DNA from: an uncultured Collinsella sp.
Lineage (GTDB): Bacteria > Actinomycetota > Coriobacteriia > Coriobacteriales > Coriobacteriaceae
Reading direction: 5' to 3'
Length of the DNA: 64,000 bases
NCBI GenBank assembly: GCA_902494345.1
Contig: CABUSV010000010.1
Span: 1 to 64,000, forward strand
The translations under genes were made by a program, and so were the position numbers. Below are positions 35,654-44,991 of this stretch, one piece after another (within the stretch, counting starts at the first letter, position 1; every line of letters begins with the position of its first letter). The notes beneath the pieces are model-generated. The model was given only the letters and a program-made list of their open reading frames with translations, was not told the DNA's origin and did no database searches.

Positions 35654-36958
35654 ATGGATAACCGTGCCAAGCCCACAAACCGCGCGCTGTTTTTAGTTAG
35701 CGTTGCTGTGACCGGTGCGTTCGCAGGTGCCGCGGTCTGGCTGTTCTTCTTTGCGATGGAGCACGGTATCGACTATCTATGGACCGAGATTCCGCACGCG
35801 CTGGGCGTCGCTTCGCCCGAGCTTGCCAGCGGTCCGTTCGGTTTTCTGCCGTACCCGTTTTTCGTCTGCCTGCTGGGCGGCCTGCTGATTGGCCTGTACG
35901 AAAAGATGACGGGCACCAAGACCGATGACCTTAACCAAGTGATAGCCAAGGTAAAGCGCGATGGACGCTACCCGTACGACAACCTGGGCAAGCTGTCGCT
36001 TGCCGCGCTGCTGCCGCTGTTGTTTGGCGGCAGTATTGGACCGGAGGCCGGCCTGACCGGCGTCATTGCGGGGCTGTGCAGCTGGGTCGGCGACCGCATG
36101 CGCCGTTTTGGAGCCGAGTTTAGGGAGCTTACGCTGTTGGGCACCCAGGCCGCGCTGACGGCGCTCTTTACCGCGCCCGTCTTTGGCTTTGTGGCGCCGC
36201 TTGCCGGAAGCGCTGACGGCCAGGGTGCCAGCGATGGCGATGATTCCGAATCCGGTGAGATGACCATCAGGCTGCCCAAGGCGCAAAAGACCGTGGTTTA
36301 CGGCATCGCGATTGCCGGCGGCCTGGGCACCTACCTGCTGCTCGGACAGCTCATGGGCGGCGGCATGGGCATGCCGAGGTTCGAGGCTGCCGTGGTGGGC
36401 AACCTGGAGCTTACCTGGCTCATTCCCCTATCGTTGATCGGAACAGTCTGCGGCTGGCTGTACTTTGTCTCTGAGCACACGAGCGAAGCGCTTGCCCATG
36501 CAATAGGGGAGCGTCCTGTCGTCAAGGCGATGCTGGCTGGTTTGGTGCTCGCGATCTGCGGCACGATCCTGCCCTACACCATGTTTGCCGGCGAGACGCA
36601 AGCCGATGTGCTCATGGAGACCTATATGGCCATTCCCGCTGGCGTGCTTATCGCGACCGGTCTTGTCAAGGCCATGTTGACGCCTGCCCTCATCAACCTT
36701 GGCTGGCGTGGCGGCCACTTCTTTCCGGTTATCTTCTCGGGCGTGAGCCTGGGCTACGGTCTTGCCATCCTCACGGGTGTCGATCCGGTCTTTTGCGTCG
36801 CCGTCTGCACCGCCTCGACAATGGGCGCCGTCATGCGCCAGCCCGTCATGGTCGTGGGTCTGCTGCTCATGTGCTTCCCACTCAAGGGTATCGTCTGCAT
36901 GATCATCGCGGCCGCCATCGCCGCTGGCATTCCGCTGCCCAAGCTGCTGCGCAAGTAG
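35654..36958 (+). CDS. CLC-family chloride channel or antiporter
   Basis: 434-aa polytopic protein with about ten hydrophobic helices. The motif GSIGPEAGLTG at about residue 125 corresponds to the G-(R/K)-E-G-P loop, with Glu retained at the gate. RGGHFFPVIFSG at about 355 matches the third anion-binding loop. The first motif (GSGIP) is not obvious, and a low-complexity loop (DGQGASDGDDSESG) interrupts the middle. Likely role is anion/proton exchange. GGGAGGACCCG precedes the ATG. Confidence 0.85.
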   Translation: MDNRAKPTNRALFLVSVAVTGAFAGAAVWLFFFAMEHGIDYLWTEIPHALGVASPELASGPFGFLPYPFFVCLLGGLLIGLYEKMTGTKTDDLNQVIAKVKRDGRYPYDNLGKLSLAALLPLLFGGSIGPEAGLTGVIAGLCSWVGDRMRRFGAEFRELTLLGTQAALTALFTAPVFGFVAPLAGSADGQGASDGDDSESGEMTIRLPKAQKTVVYGIAIAGGLGTYLLLGQLMGGGMGMPRFEAAVVGNLELTWLIPLSLIGTVCGWLYFVSEHTSEALAHAIGERPVVKAMLAGLVLAICGTILPYTMFAGETQADVLMETYMAIPAGVLIATGLVKAMLTPALINLGWRGGHFFPVIFSGVSLGYGLAILTGVDPVFCVAVCTASTMGAVMRQPVMVVGLLLMCFPLKGIVCMIIAAAIAAGIPLPKLLRK

Positions 36959-37029
36959 CGTGGTGGTGCGCGGCCAATACAGGCATCCCGGGCCCGGCGT
37001 GAGAACGTAGCGTCTGCTGGGTTGCTGTT

Positions 37030-37296
37030 CCAACAGTCATGAAGAAAGAATCCGCGCGAGATACCGAGCGAATCAAAGAACGCGCGGCTTTCCTGTGGGT
37101 CGCTCTACAGATTGACAGCGTACGAGTCCAACCCGTATTCGCGGGCAAGCAGGACACTGGTAATACCGGTACCCGACCCAAGGTCGTAGACGCGGACGCC
37201 GCAGGGGACAGGCACATCGCGAAGCAGCTCTTCGGATCGCGTCGGGAAAGTTGGCGTAAGAATCCCTTCGGGAGGGCGGCCCCACCGCAGAATCAC
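37030..37296 (-). pseudogene. SAM-dependent methyltransferase fragment with nonsense codon
   Basis: GTG-started frame with RPPEGILTPTFP and the SAM motif VRVYDLGSGTGITSVLL. It stops at a TAG (37105-37107) after YAVNL. Beyond that stop the same frame continues with SDPQESRAFFDSLGIS, matching the expected continuation after a Trp (TGG changed to TAG), and is then lost by about 37030. The gene is therefore both nonsense-mutated and truncated. An IS256 remnant lies directly at its 5' side. Confidence 0.7.
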
Positions 37297-37305
37297 ATCG
37301 CCATC

Positions 37306-37829
37306 CTACGCCGTCTCTTGCATGTCCGCAAGCTCCAGGCTCGACATGATGGCGCGTTCCACGACCAGCCTCAGCTCCTCGTCGGACCTCGGCTCGGCGG
37401 TGGCCGCGCCGCCCGCGTGCAGCTACGCCATCTTGGCCTCGGAGAAGTAGAGCGCACGCGACCACTCCTCGTCCTCGTCGCACATCACCGCCCCGGCCAG
37501 GCGCTCGAGCGACTCGACCGAGGGAAAGGTCTCCGCGACCTTGGCGACCTTGCGGGTGCTGGCGCCGGTGGCGTACATCACCGCCATCGCGGCCACGAAC
37601 GCCCGGTCAACCCGCTGGTAGCGCTCGACAATGTCGTCGGGGAAGAAGCTGCCGGTCCGCAGCTTGGGATGCGCATGGTGATCGTGCCCGCACGGGTCTC
37701 CAGCCACCGCTCGCGGTAGCCGTTGCGGCTGTTCGTCCCTCCAGCGCACAGCTGGTCGACCACCGCGTCAACGATCTGGTTGACGAGGACTTCGGCGAGC
37801 GCGCGCACGAGCTCATGGAGGTTCACCAT
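37306..37829 (-). pseudogene. IS256-family transposase remnant (internal deletion, frameshift)
   Basis: The N-terminal part MVNLHELVRALAEVLVNQ and NSRNGYRERWLETRAGTITM shifts frame near 37660 and continues as KLRTGSFFPDDIVERYQRVD and TGASTRKVAKVAETFP. After a stop, the C-terminal tail (HAGGAATAEPRSDEELRLVV, then SSLELADM) follows at once. The catalytic DDE core is missing, so this is an internally deleted copy. The outer end is probably the GGCCCTTACACCGAC sequence near 37968. Confidence 0.75.
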
Positions 37830-38016
37830 CCCGTCGTCGAAGCGGGGCGAACCCTCGGCGCCGGGGCCTCGATCTGGTTTACACTCTGCATCGCGGTCAT
37901 TTCCTTGCATCGAATCCGTTTGTCGCAGCTACAGATTCTAAGGCGGTGGCCGCTCCTTTGCTTCAGGCCCTTACACCGACATTTCCGACATGATCGACAT
38001 CTTCGAATGACTTTGG

Positions 38017-38371
38017 ATGAAATCAATGGAACGGCAGCTTGAGATTGCCTCTAGCTTGCGGCTACTAGACTGCAATGGCGACGAGATTCCGGATATTGGA
38101 AAGGCGTTTTGCTGAACAAGAGGGTTCGGCGAGCCGTACATTGATAGGCGGTTAAGGATTGAGAGCGACGGTCTCTGTTCGATATTCACGTTCGACGACG
38201 CTGGCGGTCTGGGAGAGGCGATTGAGGGGGGGTCTTGCGCGAGGACTTGGAAACCAAGCATTCGACCTGTATGGACTTCAGCGACGAGTCTTGTTTGGCG
38301 CGGTTGAAGGTTGAGGTGTTATCCATGCTGAAGGGGATACGCATTGGACGAGCGGCTCCTTTTGTCCGATA
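38017..38371 (+). pseudogene. Decayed gene of unknown family
   Basis: Three consecutive protein-like segments lie in shifted frames: MKSMERQLEIASSLRLL and GDEIPDIGKAF, then GFGEPYIDRRLRIESDG and SIFTFDDAG, then LREDLETKHSTCMDFS and LKVEVLSMLKG. They look like one gene broken by at least two frameshifts. The family is not recognised. The rest of 37911-38541 holds nothing further. Confidence 0.45.
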
Positions 38372-38541
38372 AGCTGATGCGAGTTTCCCGAACTCTTGCT
38401 GAATTGCCCGGGTGAACTTGCAGCTGGCCAGATGTTGTCATCGTTGTTTCCGCAAAGCTATTGCTCAATAACATCAAACCGTAATAAAATAGAAAGAGAC
38501 CATTAAAAGAATTAAAGGAATCTGATACCTAAGGAGGAAAA

Positions 38542-38625
38542 ATGATTTTCACTAACGATGCTAGTTCGTATACCTATTGCTCTGTAATCGGTTGGGGAAA
38601 CGTTTGCTTTAAGATTGGGTTCTAA
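38542..38625 (+). CDS. 27-aa two-cysteine peptide coupled to DUF2975 gene
   Basis: A short gene with an excellent ribosome-binding site (AAGGAGG, five bases before ATG). The peptide begins MIFTNDASSYTYC and ends SVIGWGNVCFKIGF, with two Cys and several Ser/Thr. Its stop overlaps the start of the DUF2975 gene (TAATG), so it is translationally coupled. It could be a leader peptide controlling the operon, a small toxin, or a bacteriocin/pheromone-like peptide. No modification enzyme adjoins, though a lanthipeptide synthetase lies 6 kb away. No homologue is known to me. Confidence 0.6.
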   Translation: MIFTNDASSYTYCSVIGWGNVCFKIGF

Positions 38626-39251
38626 TGGCCGGCAGCCAATCATGGCGCGCCATCAAGGTGAAATTGGATAGATATCAAATGGACACTGCTTCGAATGCGG
38701 CGAACCGATACATGACGAACGATGAGGAGAAAATCTACCAATCTCTGGGGCGCCTAAAATCCGTGAGCCGAGTCGCGGGCCGATTGCTTAGAGTTCTATT
38801 TTATATTTATATAGTTGCTATCTTGGTGATTTGTGCGGCGATGTTCTTGTGGATTGTCTCTTTGGATTATTCAATCGGGGATATCCTGTCAACAATCCAG
38901 CGGTTTTTGCCCAATTTGATTATGGTCGCTATTGTAACGCTTCTGTTTCGACTGTTCATACGTGTGTTTGAGGATATGTCACGAGGTGAGTCTCCTTTCT
39001 CGGACATACAGTCTTTACGATGGAAGACAGTTGGTTGGCTGCTTTTGGGTAAAATGCTATTTGAGCTAATGATCTCATTTGCTCCCTTTTCTATTGAGTC
39101 CGTTGGAGACATGTTTGTCGGGCTGTCCGTTCAACCCATTATTGTGAATGTTGATGTGGCTTCTGTGCTTTGGGCGATTGTCTCGTTTTGCCTATCATAT
39201 GTTTTTAAGTATGGAGCCTTGCTTCAGAGGCTATCCGATGAAACGCTCTGA
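38625..39251 (+). CDS. DUF2975-family membrane protein
   Basis: 208-aa protein. After a hydrophilic N-terminus, four hydrophobic helices are visible (about 60-85, 95-115, 140-160, 175-200). The DUF2975 pattern includes the central SRGESPFSDIQSLR segment. DUF2975 proteins are usually paired with a small XRE regulator, as here (next gene 8 bp downstream). The function is unknown; the pair is common in Gram-positive bacteria. GC is lower than the chromosomal average. Confidence 0.85.
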   Translation: MAGSQSWRAIKVKLDRYQMDTASNAANRYMTNDEEKIYQSLGRLKSVSRVAGRLLRVLFYIYIVAILVICAAMFLWIVSLDYSIGDILSTIQRFLPNLIMVAIVTLLFRLFIRVFEDMSRGESPFSDIQSLRWKTVGWLLLGKMLFELMISFAPFSIESVGDMFVGLSVQPIIVNVDVASVLWAIVSFCLSYVFKYGALLQRLSDETL

Positions 39252-39259
39252 GGTGCCTT

Positions 39260-39541
39260 ATGGCGATTATTTTTAATCTGGATAAGATGTTAGCCTCCCG
39301 TAAAATGCAATCGAACGATCTTGCTGATGAGTTTGGCTGCAGCGTCCAGACGATTTCCAAACTTAAAAACGGCAAGGTAAGGGCATTGAGGATCGAGACG
39401 CTTAATCGGCTTTGCGAGATATTCGACTGCCAGCCCGGAGACCTAATTGAATATATGAGCGCGGAAGAGGCACGTAAGAATTTCGGAGAGAAATTCATGG
39501 AAGATTACCTGGCGTTCTATCGTGAACAAAGCGCAGACTAG
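39260..39541 (+). CDS. XRE/Cro-type regulator of the DUF2975 cassette
   Basis: 93-aa HTH_26-type protein. The helix-turn-helix reads QSNDLADEFGCSVQTISKLK, followed by LRIETLNRLCEIFDCQPGDLIEY, the standard pattern of this small family. It probably represses its own operon (peptide, DUF2975, itself). It lies 8 bp after the DUF2975 stop. Confidence 0.88.
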   Translation: MAIIFNLDKMLASRKMQSNDLADEFGCSVQTISKLKNGKVRALRIETLNRLCEIFDCQPGDLIEYMSAEEARKNFGEKFMEDYLAFYREQSAD

Positions 39542-39594
39542 AGTGGATAAACAACATATTAGCCGAATCAATTGCCTCGAGAAATTTACTTTAA

Positions 39595-42290
39595 ATTGAG
39601 AAAGTGGCCCCCCATTTATGTACCGTTAATATCCGGTTCAGTATTAACGGTGCCGAAAAGACCTTATAGGATAAATATCGTGTTTGACATGGGGCTGTTA
39701 ACGCGGGCAGAGTTGTGGACATTTTGATATCAACATCGCATTGCCAACGCGATTCGTGGCTTGTCGCGCGTGAACCAGCTGAGAGCTTGCGTAATGCGAC
39801 CCGAACGGAGCCGCGGTATTCAGATATCAGGCTCGGACATGAGCTCGGCGACACCCGCGCCGATCCAGGCTTTTTGGTGGAAGAGTTTTTGTTTGAGCGG
39901 TCGAAGAACCCTTCGGAGTAGCCCTTGTTGCCAGTGCGGCCTGCGGGACATGCAGCGCACACCCCGAACTTCAATGCCTGTTTATCCATCGCAGTGTTGA
40001 GCAGTCCCTCCAGCAGCGGCTTTACCGCGACGCTGATGTCGATCGTTCCGTCCTCACGGTTCCGACGTCGGAGAGTGCCTTTTCGCGTGTGGTTTTCATA
40101 ACTGCCGTTTCTTTCTCAAGAGCCATTCGTTGCGAGTTCTTTGAGGCTCTGAAGAAAGCATATGCAAGCTGGGGGCAGGTCGACCCTCAACTCGCAATGC
40201 CTAGCCGAGTTTGACATATTTCACCTCAGCACCGTGGATGGGGCGGAGCCTGTTACCCATAAGTCGTCCAGCACAGCCTTGAACGGGATGCTTCCCCATT
40301 GCCGCGTAGTGGGTGGCCCCTTCGTCGGTGTTCGATGCGCTCACCCCATGGTCCGGGTCTCTGAGCCGGATTCTGCCTGGGAAACAAGCGAGAGGAAGTT
40401 TGTCCCGTCTGGTTGGCCATCATGGTCCTCAAAGCGCCGGCGAGCCCGACAGTCTCCGAAGACGGCATGTTCTCGGCTAGCGCGCAGAGAGCAAGCTCAA
40501 CCGCCTCATGTCGTACGCGCATACTTACCGTCTGGAGCGGTCCCGCCGGACCAAATTCGTCCTCAGTGAATTACATACCGAAAACACACCGAAGCATTCA
40601 GAGATGGCCGGCTATCAAGCGGTATATGATTCTCGGAATGCCGGCGCACGCTTCCTTGCGGCCTGCGTTTTCGGCTGGAGCGGTATGGCGTTGTTCACTA
40701 TGGCGTAGTGTACTGTACCGCCGAGCTTATTGATCCTGATGCGGGGTCGTCCGACCTCGTCGCGCCTGTCGCGCTTGGATAGTGACAGGATGTTCGTGTA
40801 TGAGACGTAGGCCTGTAGCTGCATCGAGCCTGAGTCAAGAATGAATCCGATCAGCTTCCCTGCCTCCGAGTTGACCTCCGCCTCCATGTTTTCTAATCGC
40901 TCCTGCGTGCCCAAAGGGTACTTCTATAGCTCTATCGATCGATTTCCAGGAGTTGACGCATCGAAAAGCCGCATAATGACGCCGGGTGTTTCCGCGTGGC
41001 ATCCCTAGGTCGTCGAGGGACGGGGCATAAGGCAGTCCGTGCGCGCTCGATGGGCTGTTGCTTGGAACGTGTGGCAATCCTACGCCGCCGTGGCGTCGGG
41101 GGTTACCGCTGCATCGTCGGCTTCGCTGTGATTCGGACTGCAATGGGTTTGTGCCTCGGCGTAATACGGCGGCATGCGAACCAAGTCGGTGGGATATTGC
41201 CAGGTACGTCAGTGCACTGCGGCCGGGAAGGAGATGGCTGTCCAGCCGGAAGGGGTCGACTGCTGCGCCCGCTCAGGCCGCGTGCGGTGATCGGGCGATA
41301 CTTCGAGTCGTCGTCGCGTTCGGAGTTCGAAGGGCAGCACGCACGGCACGCAGATTCCTCTTCAAGGGATACGTCATCTCAATTTCCATCCCACCAAGAG
41401 AGCGGCTTGGAGCTGAGCGCTCCTACGATGCAGGTGAGCTCATTAGCGAGCTCCTGGAAGATCGGAAGTTCGCACGGCTCGCTTGGGTCGTCCGTTTTCG
41501 CCGCTTGGTCTTTCGGCCTGCAGGGCTCAGGCCCGGGTAGAGAGAATCGTGTAGCCGTGGTGCTCCGCAGTCTCTAGGCAGCAGCGGTTTGTCCATCGGG
41601 CCCCTTGCGTTTCCGCTGACTACGGTGATTCAGTTGTCCGGGACGATGGTACACGGGGAGCACATGTCTTTTTCGAAGGTACGGTCGCCCGCCGCGATCC
41701 GGGAATGTGCCTCCATGTCGGGGAGACTCTTGGCGCATATCCATCTCGAACGGGGGAGGGCGATGGACAAGTGCGCCGGTGGCCTCACTCCGAGACGGGG
41801 GCGTGGACCGAGGCGGCGACGTCGGCTCAGGCCGGACGCGTTCAATCCTTACGGACGGGTTGTGGGTGGGGTATAGGCGTTGACCTCGCGGGAGAATGCC
41901 GAATGTCTGCAGGGGTGCTTCCCACCGGGGATCTCGAGGCAGCGTGCTCGATGCGGAACAAGCGGTATATTCGGGATTCCTCCAAGTCGGCCACAGGAGC
42001 GCGCGAATGGTCGGACCCGAGATGCTCTTCACACACCTGAAAAGGACGTCGATGAAGAGCCTCAAGAGATTGGCACCCAGTATCAGAAAAAGGCGGTCAG
42101 CGTCGACGTTTTCCTCGTAAGTGCGCTTCGTGAGATGGTCTTGAGGCCCTGTCGTCGACGCCTCGGTACCGTTTCAGCCCCTTTTTTTGCGAGCTTGTGT
42201 ACGACGATGTTCCTCCTTGCGGACATATGGGCCCTTTCGACGCGAGGTGTCTCTCATGGTGTTGATGTTCACTTAAAAGTGGTCCGGATA
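39595..42290. other. 2.7-kb degenerate region without intact genes
   Basis: Many overlapping short frames occur on both strands, with no ribosome-binding sites or family-like proteins. On the minus strand near 39900-40060, the text SVAVKPLLEGLLNTAMDKQA and GNKGYSEGF is vaguely like the N-terminus of a mutator-type transposase. Elsewhere (40250-42060) base composition is high-GC and coding-like in places, but the frames change often. I read it as decayed insertion sequences and gene debris. Confidence 0.5.
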
Positions 42291-42435
42291 GTCACCGAGA
42301 ATTGAGCACGGTGGCCATTAAGAATTGAGCAGTTTGATCAAGAGGGCCGCGCCCCGAGGACCGGGGGCGCGGCCCCCGCTTTATTGTTTTCCCGGGCGGG
42401 TACTTTGGCGAGACCGCCCGGGAAGGATGGAGGAA

Positions 42436-43905
42436 ATGACCGTGCCCCTGGACATCAGGAATGATATACGGTCGATGGACGCCGACGGTGTCTCGAGGTC
42501 CGAGATTGCCCGAAGGCTCCACGTCAGCCGCAACACCGTGAGCAAGTACGCCGACATGGAGGACATGTCTCCCGTCGCCCCCGTCAGGAGGGCCAGGGAG
42601 CGGCCCGGTCTCGAAGGCAACGGGCCCTGGATCGAGAAGGTGCTCGACGAGGACCTCTCCGCCCCTCGCAAGCAGCGGCACACCGCCAAGCGCATCTACG
42701 ACAGGCTCGTCGAGGAGAGGGGGTTCACCGGCTCCTACTCGACGGTCCGCAGGTTCGTGGCCGAGTTCAGACGAGAGCGCTCGTCGGGCGCCGGCGAGGG
42801 GTTCCTCGAGCTCGAGTGGGCACCGGGCGCGTGCCAGGTCGACTACGGGAACTTCAGGGCCGCCATCGCGGGCGAGACGGTCGAGCCGAAGCTGCTGGTG
42901 GCCACGCTGCCGCATTCCAACGACAGGCAGTGCGTCGCCACGATGTCGCAGAGGTCGGAGTGCATGTGCGCGGGCCTCGTCGAGATCTTCCGGCGCTGGG
43001 GCCGCGCGCCGAGGGTGATAGTGCTCGACAACGCCACCGAGGCGGGCAGGATGCTCCGCGGCACGGTGACCGAGTCGAGGCTGTTCTCCCAGATGAAGGG
43101 GCATTACCGTTTCGAGAGCCGCTACTGCAACCCGTATTCCGGCAATGAGAAGGGGTCGGTCGAGAACGCGGTCGGCTTCCTCCGGAGAAACCTTCTCGTT
43201 CCAGTCCCCTCGTTCGGGGGCCTCGCCGAGCTCAACGCATTCCTCGAGCGGGGCTGCGCCGCGCTCTCCGGGAAGTCATGCGCGCGGGACGGCAGGCCGA
43301 CCGCAGAGGCGCTCGCGGAGGACCTCGCGGCGATGAGGGCCCTGCCCGGCGTCGACTTCGACCCAGTGAGATGGGTGCGGGCGCATGCCGACAAGAGGGG
43401 CTACGTCACCGTGGACGGGCGCGAGTACGTCGCCGGGCCGGCCTGGCACGGCAGGGACCTCCTCGTGGGCATGAGGGCCGATACCGTCGAGATCCTGGCC
43501 GATCGCGGCAGGCGCGTCGCCGTCCTGGAGAGGGCCTACGGCGAGGGCCCCGCGGTGCGAAACCCCCTCTCCCTGGTCCCGGCGCTCGTCGCGAGGCCGA
43601 GGGCCTTCGGCGAGTCGACGATCAGGCGGGACATGCCCGAGGGTCTCGTCGCCGGCATAGACAGGATGGACGGGGCGGGGCGCAGACAGACGCTCCGCTC
43701 CATCTCGCGCGCCGCGGCCTCGTCGGGCTTCGGCGCGGCATGCGACGCGGCGCTCAGGGTCATTGAGGGCGGTCGCGTCCCCGACGACGCGACGGTGGAC
43801 GTCCTCGCCAGGAGGATCGCCGGCGGCGCGGGCGGCGGGGCGACCGGGCCGGACCTCGCCGTATACGACGGTTTCCTCAAGGGGGCGGTCGCCGATGCCC
43901 GCTAG
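42436..43905 (+). CDS. istA: IS21 transposase IstA
   Basis: 489-aa DDE transposase. The N-terminal helix-turn-helix (SRSEIARRLHVSRNTVSKYA) is followed by the catalytic residues in CQVDYGNF, VLDNATEA and NEKGSVENAV. The C-terminus is the usual Mu-C-like beta region. The ATG used lies nine bases after GGAAGG; an ATG three codons earlier is also possible. The stop lies 8 bp into istB, so the two are translationally coupled. High GC and no internal stops suggest a recent, functional insertion. Confidence 0.9.
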   Translation: MTVPLDIRNDIRSMDADGVSRSEIARRLHVSRNTVSKYADMEDMSPVAPVRRARERPGLEGNGPWIEKVLDEDLSAPRKQRHTAKRIYDRLVEERGFTGSYSTVRRFVAEFRRERSSGAGEGFLELEWAPGACQVDYGNFRAAIAGETVEPKLLVATLPHSNDRQCVATMSQRSECMCAGLVEIFRRWGRAPRVIVLDNATEAGRMLRGTVTESRLFSQMKGHYRFESRYCNPYSGNEKGSVENAVGFLRRNLLVPVPSFGGLAELNAFLERGCAALSGKSCARDGRPTAEALAEDLAAMRALPGVDFDPVRWVRAHADKRGYVTVDGREYVAGPAWHGRDLLVGMRADTVEILADRGRRVAVLERAYGEGPAVRNPLSLVPALVARPRAFGESTIRRDMPEGLVAGIDRMDGAGRRQTLRSISRAAASSGFGAACDAALRVIEGGRVPDDATVDVLARRIAGGAGGGATGPDLAVYDGFLKGAVADAR

Positions 43906-44638
43906 CGAGGAGCTCTCTAGAAGGGTCGTCGAGGCGGGCAGGTCGTGCTCCCTCACGACTGCGGTGCTCGAGGAGTGGTCGAGGCTCGGGACGCCCAAGC
44001 AGGTCGAGTACCTGGCGGAATACCTGGAGGCGGAAAGGGCCAGCAGGGAGGCGTCCAAACGGGTCTCCCTGCTGAGGCGCTGCGCCCTGCCGGCGCCGAA
44101 GACGTTCGCGGGATACGATTGGTCGGCCGTGACGTGGCCCGAGGGGCTCGACAGGGACTCCCTGCTCTCGCTCGCATTCCTCGATGCCCGCGAGGACCTG
44201 GTCCTGATGGGCGATGTCGGGACCGGGAAGACCCACATGGCCTCGGCGCTCTGCGCGCTCGCATGCGAGCGGAGGATCGAGGCGAGGTTCTTCACGGCGT
44301 CCTCGCTCGTCGCGAGGCTGAGGCGCGCACGGGAGGAGGGACGGCTGGACAGGGAGGCCGCGCAGATAGGCAGGGCGGGGCTTCTCGTCATCGACGAACT
44401 CGGATTCCTGCCGCTCGATGCCGAGGGCGCGAGGCTGATGTTCCAGGTCTTCGCCGACGCCTACGAGCGCCAGTCGGTGCTGATCACGACGAACCTGGAG
44501 TTCAGCCGGTGGGGCTCGGTGTTCGGCGATGACCAGATGGCGGCCGCCGTGATAGACAGGATCGTCCACCATGGGAGGCTTATCCAGTTCAGGGGCGAGT
44601 CGTACAGGGTCCGGCACGCTTTGATGCGGGAAGAGTAA
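43895..44638 (+). CDS. istB: IS21 helper ATPase IstB
   Basis: 247-aa AAA+ ATPase that assists IstA in target capture. Walker A is GDVGTGKTH at about residue 108, Walker B LLVIDELGFLPL at about 165, and sensor ITTNLEFSRW at about 200. It overlaps the end of istA. The length and motifs fit an intact IstB. Confidence 0.92.
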   Translation: MPASEELSRRVVEAGRSCSLTTAVLEEWSRLGTPKQVEYLAEYLEAERASREASKRVSLLRRCALPAPKTFAGYDWSAVTWPEGLDRDSLLSLAFLDAREDLVLMGDVGTGKTHMASALCALACERRIEARFFTASSLVARLRRAREEGRLDREAAQIGRAGLLVIDELGFLPLDAEGARLMFQVFADAYERQSVLITTNLEFSRWGSVFGDDQMAAAVIDRIVHHGRLIQFRGESYRVRHALMREE

Positions 44639-44735
44639 CTGCTCAGAAAAGGAGCGAAATCATCTGACCATTCTGCTCAAAAATAAGTGATCAATTTGCT
44701 CAAATTAACTTGACGAAACACATCATGGAAAATGA

Positions 44736-44864
44736 AACCAGACACGGTTCGAGGGCGATGTTGTTTTCGGGGAGCGGGCGTACCACTTGTTCGAAGTATC
44801 GATGCAGGCTATTGCAAGCATACGATCCGGTGGCTATCACGTTCTAGGCAGGAAGCTGTTTTGA
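44736..44864 (+). pseudogene. C-terminal gene fragment beside the IS21 end
   Basis: Just outside the IS, a frame without a start reads FEGDVVFGERAYHLFEVSM and SIRSGGYHVLGRKLF before a TGA. It is protein-like, with good codon use. It is probably the tail of a gene cut off by the IS21 insertion. Family not recognised. Confidence 0.4.
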
Positions 44865-44899
44865 TTCATATAGCAAAGACATAAGAAATCGAGAAATTC

Positions 44900-44916
44900 T
44901 TAAACAAATAGTTTAA
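44900..44916 (+). promoter_or_regulatory. Inverted repeat in the lanKC promoter region
   Basis: TTAAACAAATAGTTTAA (6-bp arms, 5-bp centre) lies 75 bp before the lanKC start in an AT-rich stretch and is a candidate operator. No dedicated regulator gene is in the cluster. Confidence 0.4.
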
Positions 44917-44991
44917 TTTTTGTCTATTATCTATATCTGTAAGAAGTCTTCGAATGCCGTGCAGTCAAGTCCGGAGAGGGAGGGGTTGGAG

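Larger units (their letters stand above)
42296..44705 (+). mobile_element. IS21-family insertion sequence
   Basis: Intact-looking istA/istB pair. Each end has two copies of a motif TTGAGCA, spaced about 22-24 bp and partly followed by TTGATC. The left copies are at about 42302 and 42327, and the right ones, inverted, at about 44680 and 44698. Such multiple terminal repeats are typical of IS21. The exact outer boundaries and target duplication were not resolved. Confidence 0.8.

Noticed and set aside
40996..41577. 193-codon plus-strand frame
   Set aside because: Translation is low-quality (Ser/Arg/Gly-rich), with overlapping frames on both strands and no start signal; taken as decayed DNA.
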